Of a stretch of 64,000 nucleotides of DNA, positions 28,330 through 36,397 are shown one piece after another. The notes under the pieces are model-generated. The model saw nothing but the letters and a program-made list of their open reading frames with translations, was not told where the DNA came from and ran no database searches. Source of the stretch: Verrucomicrobiota bacterium (GTDB lineage Bacteria > Verrucomicrobiota > Verrucomicrobiia > Opitutales > Opitutaceae); NCBI GenBank assembly GCA_016235555.1, contig JACRKC010000083.1, positions 62,001-126,000 of the forward strand. Direction: 5' to 3'. The position numbers were made by a program, and so were the translations under genes. How positions within the stretch are numbered: position 1 is the stretch's first letter; every line of letters starts with the position of its first letter.

Positions 28330-29343
28330 CTAAACGGGCTTGGCCACGAGCACGCTCATGAAAGATGCGGTGGGCACGACGCGCTCGAGTTGGAACCCGG
28401 CGTGAGCGAGCAGCACGCGGAACTCTTCCTCGGTGCGCTCCAGCCCGCCGGTGAGGACAAGCATATGGATGTCCATGAGCTTCGCGAGGCTCGGTCCATC
28501 ACCGGACGGGATGATTTTCTCGACGATGAGCAGCCGCGCGACAGGCGTCATGGCGCGGCGCAACGTGGCCAAAAGTCTGAGCGCGGATTCGTCATCCCAG
28601 TCGTGCAGGATATGCGACAGGACATACGCGTCGCCCCCGGCGGGAACGCTGACGAAGAAATCGCCGCCGATTGGCTCGCAGCGCGAAGCGACTCCCGCTT
28701 CGCGCAGCGGCCCGCCCGCACCGGCGATGACGTGGGGCGCGTCAAACAGGATGCCGCGGATCGCAGGATGCCGCGCGAGGATGAGCGCGAGCAACTGGCC
28801 ATGGCCGCCGCCGATGTCGGCCACACAGCGAAAGCCCCCGAAGTCGAACGCCTCCACGACTGCCCGGTAGTTTTGCGCGGCGAACTGCGTCATGGTCTCG
28901 TGGAATGCCGCGGCCATGCCCGGATGGCCCTGGAGCCAGGTGAAGTGATCCGCGCCGTGAACCCGATCGAACGCCGGCTGCCCGGTTTGCACCGAATGGA
29001 GCAGCGCGCCCCACGCCGCGTAGTCCTTGCCGCCGGAGACGATGGCCCGCGCGTGCAGCGAGCCGGGACGGTTTTTCTGGAGCAACTCACCAAGCGAAGT
29101 AACGGCAAACATGCGCGGCGCGACCTCGGTGAAGAGTCCCTCGGCGGCGAGCGCCCGCAGCACCCGGTGCAACTCCCGCGCACGCACGCCGCACTCCGCC
29201 GCAAGCGCCTCGCTGGTTCGCGAGCCGTCGGCCAGCCGATCAGCGATTTCCAACCGGGCGACGACGTGGATCAATTGCGTCACCCAGTAACCGGTGATCA
29301 AGCGCAGCAGATGCTGCGGCGGTGATTGTTCGGTCGCGTTCAC
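28330..29343 (-). CDS. SAM-dependent O-methyltransferase (AdoMet_MTases 2 family)
   Basis: The start is a GTG at 29343 (VNATEQSPPQHLL), which overlaps the stop of the upstream dehydrogenase as GTGA and gives 337 residues. The N-terminal part is a winged-helix dimerisation domain (SRTSEALAAECGVRARELHRVLRALAAEGL). The Rossmann part has VADIGGGHGQLLALIL for SAM, and SHILHDWDD holds the catalytic His-Asp, as in hydroxyindole and polyketide O-methyltransferases. Known relatives methylate phenolic or enol hydroxyls, so a methyltransferase inside a sugar-acid operon is unexpected. The substrate is not known. The 585-codon frame listed through the neighbour is not real before this point. Confidence 0.85.
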   Translation of the reverse strand: MNATEQSPPQHLLRLITGYWVTQLIHVVARLEIADRLADGSRTSEALAAECGVRARELHRVLRALAAEGLFTEVAPRMFAVTSLGELLQKNRPGSLHARAIVSGGKDYAAWGALLHSVQTGQPAFDRVHGADHFTWLQGHPGMAAAFHETMTQFAAQNYRAVVEAFDFGGFRCVADIGGGHGQLLALILARHPAIRGILFDAPHVIAGAGGPLREAGVASRCEPIGGDFFVSVPAGGDAYVLSHILHDWDDESALRLLATLRRAMTPVARLLIVEKIIPSGDGPSLAKLMDIHMLVLTGGLERTEEEFRVLLAHAGFQLERVVPTASFMSVLVAKPV

Positions 29344-30365
29344 TTGAGGTGGATCGCCCGGCCGCTGCGGGCGGAATCGTAGGCGGCGAAGGCGAGGCGC
29401 AGCGTCTTCAGGTTGTCGTCGGCGCTGGTTTCGGCGCGTCCGCGGCGCCGAATCGCTTGCAGGAGATTCTGGTGGCAGGGCACGATGGCGGCCTGGGATA
29501 GATCGTAGGCAGGATCGGCCCACGGGTAGCGCGGCGGCGGGTGACGCCGCGCGTGCGTGCCGTCCTTCGTCGTGACGCGCAGCCAGTGGCCGGGCGCAAG
29601 TTCGAGGGTGCCCTTGTCGCCCTCGACGAAGACCAGCGTTTCCGGGAAGCATTCCTTTTCGACAAAATTTTCGGCCAGTGCGAGATGGCACGAGACGGTC
29701 GCGCCGCTCTCCATGCCGAGGACAATCGTGGCGACATCCTCGCCCCTGATGTGGCGATGAATCCGCTGTGTCCGGCAATAAACGCTCGCCGCCTCCCCGA
29801 GGACGAAGCGTGCCATGTCGAGGATATGCACGCCCAGGTCGGCGATGATGTATTGCTCCAGTTCGGCGAGAAACGGCTGCATCGTGATGTCGGGAAAACC
29901 CGAGATGCTGTCGAACCGCGCGCGAAAGGGCGTGCCGATCGTGCCACGCGCGAGCTCGGCGCGGAGCGCGCGAATCGGCGTCTGCCAGCGATAGTTCTCG
30001 TGGATCAAGAACGGCACGCGAGCGCGACGGCACGCAGCGACCATGCGGTTGCACGCGGCGAGCGTGGGCGCCATCGGCTTCTGGCAAATCACGGGCAATC
30101 CGTGTTTCGCCGCCAGCAGGACAAACTCCTCGTGGGTGTCATTGCCCGTGGCGATGTCGACGAAATCGATCCGCTCGCGGCGGAGCATTTCGCGGGGATC
30201 GTCGTAAATGGCGGGAATGCCGAACTGCGCGGCGAGTTTTTCCGCCTTGGCACGGGTGCGGTTGTAGATGGCGACACACTCGACGCCCTTGAGTTCACGC
30301 CACGCCGCGAGCTGGCACGGCGCCCAAAAACCGGCGCCGAAAAAGGCAAAGCGAAGCGTTTTCAT
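29340..30365 (-). CDS. Gfo/Idh/MocA oxidoreductase, D-apiose-dehydrogenase-like (copy 2)
   Basis: A 341-residue paralogue of the protein at 22375-23412, with the same opening (FAFFGAGFWAPCQLAAW, then ECVAIYNRTRAKAEKLA), the CQKPMAPTL loop, HILDMARFVLGEA, and a matching C-terminus around HPPPRYPWADPAYDLS and DDNLKTLRLAFAAYDSA. The two clearly arose by duplication and then diverged. Having two in one operon may mean two stereoisomers or two oxidation steps. It is coupled to the methyltransferase by a GTGA overlap, and is 100 bp downstream of the alcohol dehydrogenase. The gene symbol is withheld because only one copy is likely to be the apiose enzyme. Confidence 0.78.
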   Translation of the reverse strand: MKTLRFAFFGAGFWAPCQLAAWRELKGVECVAIYNRTRAKAEKLAAQFGIPAIYDDPREMLRRERIDFVDIATGNDTHEEFVLLAAKHGLPVICQKPMAPTLAACNRMVAACRRARVPFLIHENYRWQTPIRALRAELARGTIGTPFRARFDSISGFPDITMQPFLAELEQYIIADLGVHILDMARFVLGEAASVYCRTQRIHRHIRGEDVATIVLGMESGATVSCHLALAENFVEKECFPETLVFVEGDKGTLELAPGHWLRVTTKDGTHARRHPPPRYPWADPAYDLSQAAIVPCHQNLLQAIRRRGRAETSADDNLKTLRLAFAAYDSARSGRAIHLK

Positions 30366-30465
30366 CTCGGTTGGAGCTTGGGCTTTCCGTGCGGCATTCG
30401 CGTTTTCGATGCGGCCTCGGGGTCGGGCACGGCGCCGGCAAGATGATCGGGCCGTGCAAACATAG

Positions 30466-31476
30466 TCAGGAGAGCAGCACGGCTTTGTGCATCGCCGCCG
30501 GATTCTGATGGAGCCGGGCGAAGACGGGCACGGCGTCCCAAAGCGGAATGTGGGTCGCCACCTTGGGATATTTCACCGCGCCGCTCGCGAGCAACGCGAG
30601 TGCCTCGGGAAAACAGTCTACGGAATTTCGCGAACCGAGCAGGTTCACTTCCTTGCGGGTGAAATCGAGTCCTGGCAGCGTGACACCGACGCCTCGCTTC
30701 ACCAATCCGACGATGACCACCCGCCCGCCCGGCGCGACGAGGTCGACGGCCTGCTCGATGGCCTTGGTGCTGCCGGTCGCCTCGACGACGATGTCGGCGC
30801 CATCGCCGGCGGTCTGCTCAAGGACCGTTGCGGCCAGCCGCTCGTCGGCCTTCAGGGTTTGCGCGCCAAGCTCGCGCGCAAAGGCGAGCCGATCCTCGTT
30901 GAGATCGGTGACGACCACTTGCGCGCCACGGAGCCTCGCGACTTCAAGGATCGCCAAGCCGATCGGACCCGCGCCCAGAATCAGACAGTATTCGCCCGCC
31001 ATGACACCGCCGCGCCGACAGGCGTGCAGACCGATCGTCAGGGGTTCGGCGAAACTCGCGATCACCGGATCGAGCCCCGGCGGCACCCGGTGAATGTTCC
31101 GCTCCGGCGCCACGCAGAATTCGGCAAATCCTCCGGGCCGGTGCAGGCCAATGAGATTGAAATTCGCGCAACAGTTCGGTTTGCCGTGGCGACACGGATG
31201 GCATCGCCCGCACCCGACGACGGGCTCGATGACGACGAGGTCGCCGCGTCGGCAGCGTTGCACGTCGGCGCCGGTCTCGACCACCTCGCCGCAGATCTCG
31301 TGTCCGCCAACCAGCGGAAATTTCGCATAGGGACTCCGGCCGGCATAGAGATGGAGATCTCCCGCACAGACGCCGGTGGCTCGGGGCCGGATGACCACGT
31401 CGTTCGGGCCGCAGCTCGGTGCGGGCCATTCGCCGATCGTCAATGCCTCGGGGCCGGATAGGATGAGTGCTTTCAT
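30466..31476 (-). CDS. Zinc-dependent medium-chain alcohol dehydrogenase
   Basis: A 336-residue MDR enzyme of the sorbitol/threonine dehydrogenase type. Catalytic zinc ligands are the Cys in CAGDLHLYAG and the GGHEICGEVVETG His-Glu. The structural zinc site is GCGRCHPCRHGKPNCC with four Cys. The cofactor site is LGAGPIGLAILEVARLRGA, followed by DLNEDR, whose Asp points to NAD. It oxidises a secondary alcohol of a polyol, sugar or sugar acid. It heads the run of catabolic genes and lies 16 bp after the lactonase-like gene. Confidence 0.88.
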   Translation of the reverse strand: MKALILSGPEALTIGEWPAPSCGPNDVVIRPRATGVCAGDLHLYAGRSPYAKFPLVGGHEICGEVVETGADVQRCRRGDLVVIEPVVGCGRCHPCRHGKPNCCANFNLIGLHRPGGFAEFCVAPERNIHRVPPGLDPVIASFAEPLTIGLHACRRGGVMAGEYCLILGAGPIGLAILEVARLRGAQVVVTDLNEDRLAFARELGAQTLKADERLAATVLEQTAGDGADIVVEATGSTKAIEQAVDLVAPGGRVVIVGLVKRGVGVTLPGLDFTRKEVNLLGSRNSVDCFPEALALLASGAVKYPKVATHIPLWDAVPVFARLHQNPAAMHKAVLLS

Positions 31477-31492
31477 GGCTGGTGGATTACGA

Positions 31493-32263
31493 TTACAGGT
31501 CGAGCCAGTCGCCCGGTCTTAAGACCACACTCTCTCCGATGAGGTCGCCACGAGCTTTTGCCGCGGCGTGCAGTTTTTGGAATTCGGCGAGATCGGCGTT
31601 TTCATCCGGGTTGATATAGTGGCACGGCAGGATGGTTTTCAGGCCGAGCCATTGCGCGGCGAGAATCCCTTCGCGCGGGCTAAGTTCGCTCGTGAGCATT
31701 TCGCCCGGCGCCGGGAAACGCCCGAGTATTTCCTGCGGGTTGGCGATCCCGATGGCGCCAATCGTGGGGCGATAGAGCTCCGCCTGCAGCTTCATGTCGC
31801 TGAAGAGCGCCGTGTCGCCGTAGTGATAAAATCGGTGCCCCCCACCGAGTTCGATGACGAAGGCCATCGGCACGCCGCTGGCGAACGCGCCATCGGGCAT
31901 CCGGATTTGCGACCAGTGGTGACACTCGACCGGTTGCACCTCCACGCCGGCCACGCGCACCTTGATCCCCCACGTCGTGGCGCGGATCTGTAGGGCGGGA
32001 ACGCCTTTGGCCATGAGATAGGCCTTCACCTCGCCGCCACAGATCACCGGGCACCCGTGCCGCTTCGCGATTTTCTCGGTATCGCCCAGATGATCGATCG
32101 CGGCGTGAGAAACAACGATGACATCCACTTTCTCCAGCTCGTCGGACTTCACTGGATTGCCGGGGCAGTCGTCGAGAAAGGGATCGACGAGGATCCGGCG
32201 ACCGGTGGTGTCGATCAGTTCGTAAGCGGCAACGCCGAAGAAACGGAGTTTGGCGGTAGGCAT
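31493..32263 (-). CDS. Metallo-beta-lactamase-fold hydrolase, UlaG / UPF0173 type
   Basis: A 256-residue protein with the metal motif SHAAIDHLGD (HxxxDH), a second site around PVECHHWSQ, YHYGDTALFSDM with the bridging Asp, and a final PCHYINPDEN His. The compact form without extra domains resembles L-ascorbate-6-phosphate lactonase (UlaG) and the UPF0173 hydrolases. In this operon a lactonase acting on a sugar-acid lactone or its phosphate is the best guess. It may be the first intact gene of the transcript, as only the FAH pseudogene lies between it and the intergenic region. Confidence 0.8.
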   Translation of the reverse strand: MPTAKLRFFGVAAYELIDTTGRRILVDPFLDDCPGNPVKSDELEKVDVIVVSHAAIDHLGDTEKIAKRHGCPVICGGEVKAYLMAKGVPALQIRATTWGIKVRVAGVEVQPVECHHWSQIRMPDGAFASGVPMAFVIELGGGHRFYHYGDTALFSDMKLQAELYRPTIGAIGIANPQEILGRFPAPGEMLTSELSPREGILAAQWLGLKTILPCHYINPDENADLAEFQKLHAAAKARGDLIGESVVLRPGDWLDL

Positions 32264-32269
32264 GATGGG

Positions 32270-32602
32270 TTAGGGTTTCTCAACGAAATCGTCGGTTAGG
32301 TTAGGTTTTCGCGGGGAATGTTTTTGAGGGAAGCGATATTCGTCCGGCACGAACCGATTGACCAGTCTGCCGATGCCGCCGGCCACCACGTCGCCGCGCT
32401 CCGGCGTGATGCCCACGGTGGACCACTCCAGTAGACGCGGCCGCGCGAAACACCTGTCTTCGTCGGTGCGATCCTGCATTGCCTCGCCATTGAGCTTGAG
32501 CGAGAGCCGCCCCGCGTCGGCCGCGTTCAAGTCGATCAGGCGGCCGGCCAGTTCGGCACCGAGTCTGATCTGGTTTTTCAGGGCAATGGAATAGAGACGC
32601 AT
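32270..32602 (-). pseudogene. FAH-family pseudogene with two internal in-frame deletions
   Basis: The 110-codon frame aligns in three blocks to the intact FAH protein at 27355-28290. Residues 1-31 match its N-terminus (MRLYSIALKNQIRLGAELAG). RLSLKLNGEAMQDRTDEDR and the following LLEWSTVG match positions near 210-250, and GIGRLVNRFVPDEYRF matches the C-terminus. The blocks are joined without frameshift, so two deletions removed roughly 180 and 25 residues, including the metal-binding acids and the active-site loop. A short unrelated tail follows. The product cannot be an active hydrolase. It lies directly before the UlaG-like gene and probably stays transcribed. Confidence 0.75.
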
Positions 32603-32643
32603 GCTGGAGTCACAGGGATTGTGGCAGGTTTTCGGTCCTGATG

Positions 32644-32678
32644 CTTTAGCCGCAGCGCACTAAATTGTCGCCACGATG
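32644..32678 (-). promoter_or_regulatory. Shared upstream motif, copy A
   Basis: The plus strand reads TTTAGCCGCAGCGCAC then TAAATTGTCGCC. The stretch at 36204-36238 matches at 25 of 29 positions with no gap (hand count). Copy A lies about 40-75 bp upstream of the FAH pseudogene start, copy B about 85-120 bp upstream of the second TBDR. A binding site or promoter shared by operon and receptor is likely. Confidence 0.4.
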
Positions 32679-32734
32679 GCTGAAAACCGGCCACAGGCGA
32701 GATTACGCCGCCGGTCCTGCTCGCAAGGATTTGA

Positions 32735-32863
32735 TCAGCAGCACCCAATCTTCCAGTCCAGTGTCGCAGGCCCTGTGATTTTCTCGATCCACTCGACACC
32801 AGGATCCACGAAGCATCGGTAGTATCGAGGCTGAATCCGGATGGTTTGAGTCTCGCCGAGCGG
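32735..32863 (-). pseudogene. Gene fragment, possibly the N-terminus of an isochorismatase-like protein
   Basis: A frame of about 42 codons ends at a TGA at 32737-32735. Its wording (ETQTIRIQPRYYRCFVDPG, then EWIEK and LDWKI) reads like real coding sequence, and I recall a similar segment before the catalytic domain in isochorismatase-family hydrolases of this phylum. That recollection is weak. A stop codon and a perfect palindrome lie at its upstream end, and nothing recognisable follows it. The rest of the 32603-33003 gap shows no gene. Confidence 0.3.
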
Positions 32864-32885
32864 CGGAGCTCATGCTCCGCCGCTC
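32858..32885. repeat. Perfect 12-bp inverted repeat with 4-base loop
   Basis: GAGCGGCGGAGC and its exact reverse complement flank TCAT. The stem is GC-rich and has no T-run on either side. It lies about 120 bp past the stop of the second TBDR. It could end that transcript with help from Rho, protect the 3' end, or be a REP-like palindrome. Confidence 0.6.
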
Positions 32886-33003
32886 CGATGGCGGCCCACA
32901 GCGTTGCAATGAATGTTAGATAAACGGGTCTTTTTTATTTGGACGATTTGCAATTCGGCGAGGCAACTGAACGAGCACGACCGGCGGTCAAATTCACCGA
33001 GCG

Positions 33004-36000
33004 TCAAAAGGTTCCCTTCATCCCAAACGTCCAGAGCGAGCCCCAGTCTTCACGCACTCGGAGTTCGGCGTGAGGCGGAGTGCTGGGGCCGGCCCGACTG
33101 ACGTCGGTCCCCCGGCCGCCGACGTTCCGCAGATTGGTAAATAGAGCCAAGTTCCTGGTCAGGGAATATTCGCCGCTCAGGTCGAGATAGAGTCGCTTGG
33201 AGTCCCAGTTAAAGGTGCCGGGCTCGATGCCTCGGCCGGTCACCACGCTATTCCGGTCACGGCCGCGATAGTTCCAATTCGCCCGCAGCTTGTATTTCTC
33301 GCGCGAGAGACTGACGCCCCAGCTGTAGGTGCGAGGCACGTAACCGTCGAAGTTGCTCGCTTGCTCGCCGGTCGCTCGCTGTGCGCTGGCATTCGCAAAG
33401 ACCTGCACGCCGCGGGCCCAGTTCGGCAGAAAAGTCAGAGCCTGCTTGTAGTTGAATTCGACGCCGCTCATGCGCACCCGCGAGGGTAGGTTATACTGCG
33501 TGGCCACGTCGTAGGCACCGTAAACTTCGGGATCGAGGCTGTAGAGCGAGAGGAACTCTGGAGTTGCCTGAAAGACGGTGGAGCCGAAGAAATTCTCGAA
33601 ATCGCGCCGGAACGCGCCCACAGAGATGAGACCAACCCGTTCGAAATAATATTCGAGCGTGACCTTGGTCGTCTTAGCGCTCCAAGCCTTGATACCCGCA
33701 TTGGCGACGGAAATCCGATTGCCGGTGCTCGGCAGGCGCTCGGTGTCGGGCAGGCTCAAGGCGCCGGCGTATTGGCTGAAATTTGGTCGGCCGACCGACC
33801 AATAGTGCCCGGCGCGCGCGATCAGATTGTCCCGCAGGTTGAAGCTGGCGTTGAGGCTCGGGAACCAGCGGAGATACTCTTTCTCCGCATGCAGGCCGCG
33901 ATCAATCGTGGTCAACTGCGCGGCAGCCAGCGTCCCGGCCGGCGCGATCAAAAGGGGCGTGCCGGTCGGGCCCGAAACGACCTGGCTGCGGGCGTCGCGC
34001 TGGTAATTCAGCGTCGGATCGAGGAGCCGGCCTTCGGCCTTGACGTTGGTCTGCTCGGCCCGAATGCCGCCCACCAGCTTTAGGCGGCGCTCGAAGAACT
34101 GCAGGTCTCCACGCAGGTAGGCGGACGAGATGACTTCCTCGGCGTATTTTGAGTTGGCCGTCCTGTTGTTGTGGGCGGTGACATCGTTGGTGGTAAAGTG
34201 GCTCGGGTTGGCCCGGTAGAGGTCGTAATACTCCACGTCGTCAATCCACTGCGTCCGCGGAAAGCCAAACGGTGGGATTCGCTGGGAGATGCTTTCATCG
34301 AGTATCACTTTTGCGTTGTCGTCGGCGGTGTTCGCGCGGCCATCGGCGCCGACGTGCGAATACGATCTGTTCTCGCGGCGAAAATCACGGACCGACTGAC
34401 GCACGTCCAAGCCGGCCTTGAGCGACACCGGCAAACGTCCGTAGAAATCCCGCCGCACGTTCGCGTAGGCACTGCGTTTCGTGTCCAATCCGTCCAACTC
34501 CTGGGTATTGGCGGTCGAGAGCGAAAAGTTGCTGAGATCGTAGGGACTAACGGGCACCCCCGTCGTGGTGTCGACGACCGAAATTGTGGCCGGCCGCAGG
34601 TAATTGATTTCCTCGAAGGAGATTTTCACGTTGTTCAGCGTGGCGATCGTGGAATTGAAAAAACCTTTGGAGACATCCCGAATGTGGCTGGTCGCATGCG
34701 AGAGGCCGGTGCCGGCTTCCGCCTTCCAGACCGGGCCGTTGTGCCGGTAGGTCAGACCGGGCATGTAGGTGGTGCCGTTGAAGGTGTAGTCTCCGCCCTG
34801 CACCGTCACGGACCCCGTTCCGCGGGTGGACGTGGGGGTGAAATCACCCGGTTCCACGCGCACGATCTGAAAATTCAGACGGCGCCCGTTGGTCATCGAG
34901 GTGTTGTTCGCATATTGAAACGAGAACGAGACGATGTCGCTGGGCGTGAGCTTGAAATCGACCGTGGTGCCGATCGAGGTGCGCGTGGTCACTTTCGTGT
35001 CCAGGTCGAACGAGAACCGCGAAAGGTAGGGCCGATCGGGAGTGGTATCGGGATACTGGGCGGCGGTGCCGGCCACCAGGCCGGTGGTCGGCAGTGCGGC
35101 GGCACGCCAGTCGCGCACGACAATGTCTTCGGTGGTAAAATTCGTGGATCGGCCGCCCGAGACGGTGAAGCCGAAGCGTTTGTTGACCGGCACGATGTAG
35201 GAGAAATCAAACCCCGGATGGATCTTGCGGGTCGGCGTCCGACCCGGGCCGGGCGTCTTCCGCAAGGTCTTCTCCGAGTCGCGCATCATGAGGAAGGCGC
35301 TGGTCGTAAAGACCGGCCGGGAGCGCTCAAAGGCGCTGCGCGGCACCATATTGACCGAACCGGCGAGGGCCGACCCGGTAACCTCCGGGGTTGGCGTATA
35401 AGCGACCTCGATGCGCGCGATGCTGTTGAGGGAAACTTGATCGAGGTTCACCTCGCGCCCCGTTCCGGTTCCGAAGAACTGGTTCGCGCTGGCCAGGTCG
35501 AAGCCGCCGACGGTGATCGGCACGTTGGCGGCAGGCACGCCGTTGATCGAGACCGAGTTTGCGTCGCCGCTTTCGCCGACATCCATGGTGACTCCGGGCA
35601 GGAACTTCATGAACTCCGCGACGTTGCCTTCGGCCATCGAACCGAACTCATCGGCGGCGACGACCGTCACGATGTTCGGGGCGAAGCGTTGTTCGTTGAT
35701 GGCGATGGCCGCGCCGTCCATCTCCTTTGACGCCGTGACGACGTATTGATCCAACTTGACCGTCGCTCCGGCCGCCGCGCCGGCTCTTCCCCGATAGACT
35801 TCGAGGCCGATGTCATGCTGCGCGGTCCCCCCGGCGGGGACGGTGATTTCGCCCGCATGGGCCACGAGCCCGGTGAAAAAAGCCTTCACCTTCGCAGTTC
35901 CCGCCGGGACTTGGGCCAGCCGGTAGTAGCCAGCCGCGTCGGTGAAGGTTTCAAGCGCGGTGCCCTCCACGGTAATCCGGGCTTTTTCGAGATACACGCC

Positions 36001-36120
36001 GGTGGACAGGTTGGAGACGCGGCCGGCGATCGTGCCGGCGCCCTCCGCCGCGCGAGCGGCGGGCGTGCCGAACAGGGCGAGCACGGCGGACAGACTGGCG
36101 AGGAGTGTGTTTGTTGTCAT
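33004..36120 (-). CDS. TonB-dependent receptor with carboxypeptidase-regulatory N-terminal domain
   Basis: A 1,038-residue outer-membrane protein. The signal peptide (MTTNTLLASLSAVLALFGTPAARA) is followed by a carboxypeptidase-regulatory-like beta sandwich (about 27-110: GTIAGRVSNLSTGVYLEKARI and FTDAAGYYRLAQVPAGTAKV), a TonB-box-like VKLDQYVVTASKE, a plug (about 150-260) and a barrel with the usual terminal Phe (WTFGMKGTF). This set resembles the receptors used for oligosaccharides in Bacteroidota and Verrucomicrobia. It stands alone between the catabolic operon and the redox genes, with a promoter-like region upstream. Uptake of the glycan that feeds the downstream operon is likely but inferred; no SusD-type partner is present. 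Confidence 0.9.
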   Translation of the reverse strand: MTTNTLLASLSAVLALFGTPAARAAEGAGTIAGRVSNLSTGVYLEKARITVEGTALETFTDAAGYYRLAQVPAGTAKVKAFFTGLVAHAGEITVPAGGTAQHDIGLEVYRGRAGAAAGATVKLDQYVVTASKEMDGAAIAINEQRFAPNIVTVVAADEFGSMAEGNVAEFMKFLPGVTMDVGESGDANSVSINGVPAANVPITVGGFDLASANQFFGTGTGREVNLDQVSLNSIARIEVAYTPTPEVTGSALAGSVNMVPRSAFERSRPVFTTSAFLMMRDSEKTLRKTPGPGRTPTRKIHPGFDFSYIVPVNKRFGFTVSGGRSTNFTTEDIVVRDWRAAALPTTGLVAGTAAQYPDTTPDRPYLSRFSFDLDTKVTTRTSIGTTVDFKLTPSDIVSFSFQYANNTSMTNGRRLNFQIVRVEPGDFTPTSTRGTGSVTVQGGDYTFNGTTYMPGLTYRHNGPVWKAEAGTGLSHATSHIRDVSKGFFNSTIATLNNVKISFEEINYLRPATISVVDTTTGVPVSPYDLSNFSLSTANTQELDGLDTKRSAYANVRRDFYGRLPVSLKAGLDVRQSVRDFRRENRSYSHVGADGRANTADDNAKVILDESISQRIPPFGFPRTQWIDDVEYYDLYRANPSHFTTNDVTAHNNRTANSKYAEEVISSAYLRGDLQFFERRLKLVGGIRAEQTNVKAEGRLLDPTLNYQRDARSQVVSGPTGTPLLIAPAGTLAAAQLTTIDRGLHAEKEYLRWFPSLNASFNLRDNLIARAGHYWSVGRPNFSQYAGALSLPDTERLPSTGNRISVANAGIKAWSAKTTKVTLEYYFERVGLISVGAFRRDFENFFGSTVFQATPEFLSLYSLDPEVYGAYDVATQYNLPSRVRMSGVEFNYKQALTFLPNWARGVQVFANASAQRATGEQASNFDGYVPRTYSWGVSLSREKYKLRANWNYRGRDRNSVVTGRGIEPGTFNWDSKRLYLDLSGEYSLTRNLALFTNLRNVGGRGTDVSRAGPSTPPHAELRVREDWGSLWTFGMKGTF

Positions 36121-36203
36121 CGCTTCTTGGTTTTGGTCGGGTCAGGGGTTATAGGGTTGGTTTCCGATAGAGCGCTTATTCTACGCGTCAACGCCCGCCC
36201 TTG

Positions 36204-36238
36204 ATTTAGCCGCCGCGCACGAAAATGTCGCCGCAACG
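36204..36238 (-). promoter_or_regulatory. Shared upstream motif, copy B
   Basis: The plus strand reads TTTAGCCGCCGCGCAC then GAAAATGTCGCC, the partner of the stretch at 32644-32678. It is inside the 277-bp gap before the TBDR start at 36120, which otherwise shows no gene. On the minus strand the AT-rich step sits about 100 bp before the start codon, a reasonable place for an operator or promoter. Confidence 0.4.
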
Positions 36239-36397
36239 ACGAAGGGAGTCGCGGGGCTGCCGGATGATCTCACCGGCCCGCCGGCCAGTCGGATTCTTTG
36301 GAGGGACGAAAACGAGCCGAGAGTTTCTGTGCGGCATGGAAAGTCTCGCGCACGCCGGACGCCTAGATTTTCACGCGCTGTTTGCCGCCTCGGCAAT

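Noticed and set aside
16857-32263. A RuBisCO-like protein (OiaX) or hydroxypyruvate-isomerase-like decarboxylase (OiaC) for a standard apionate route
   Set aside because: I looked for their motifs in all operon genes and found none.
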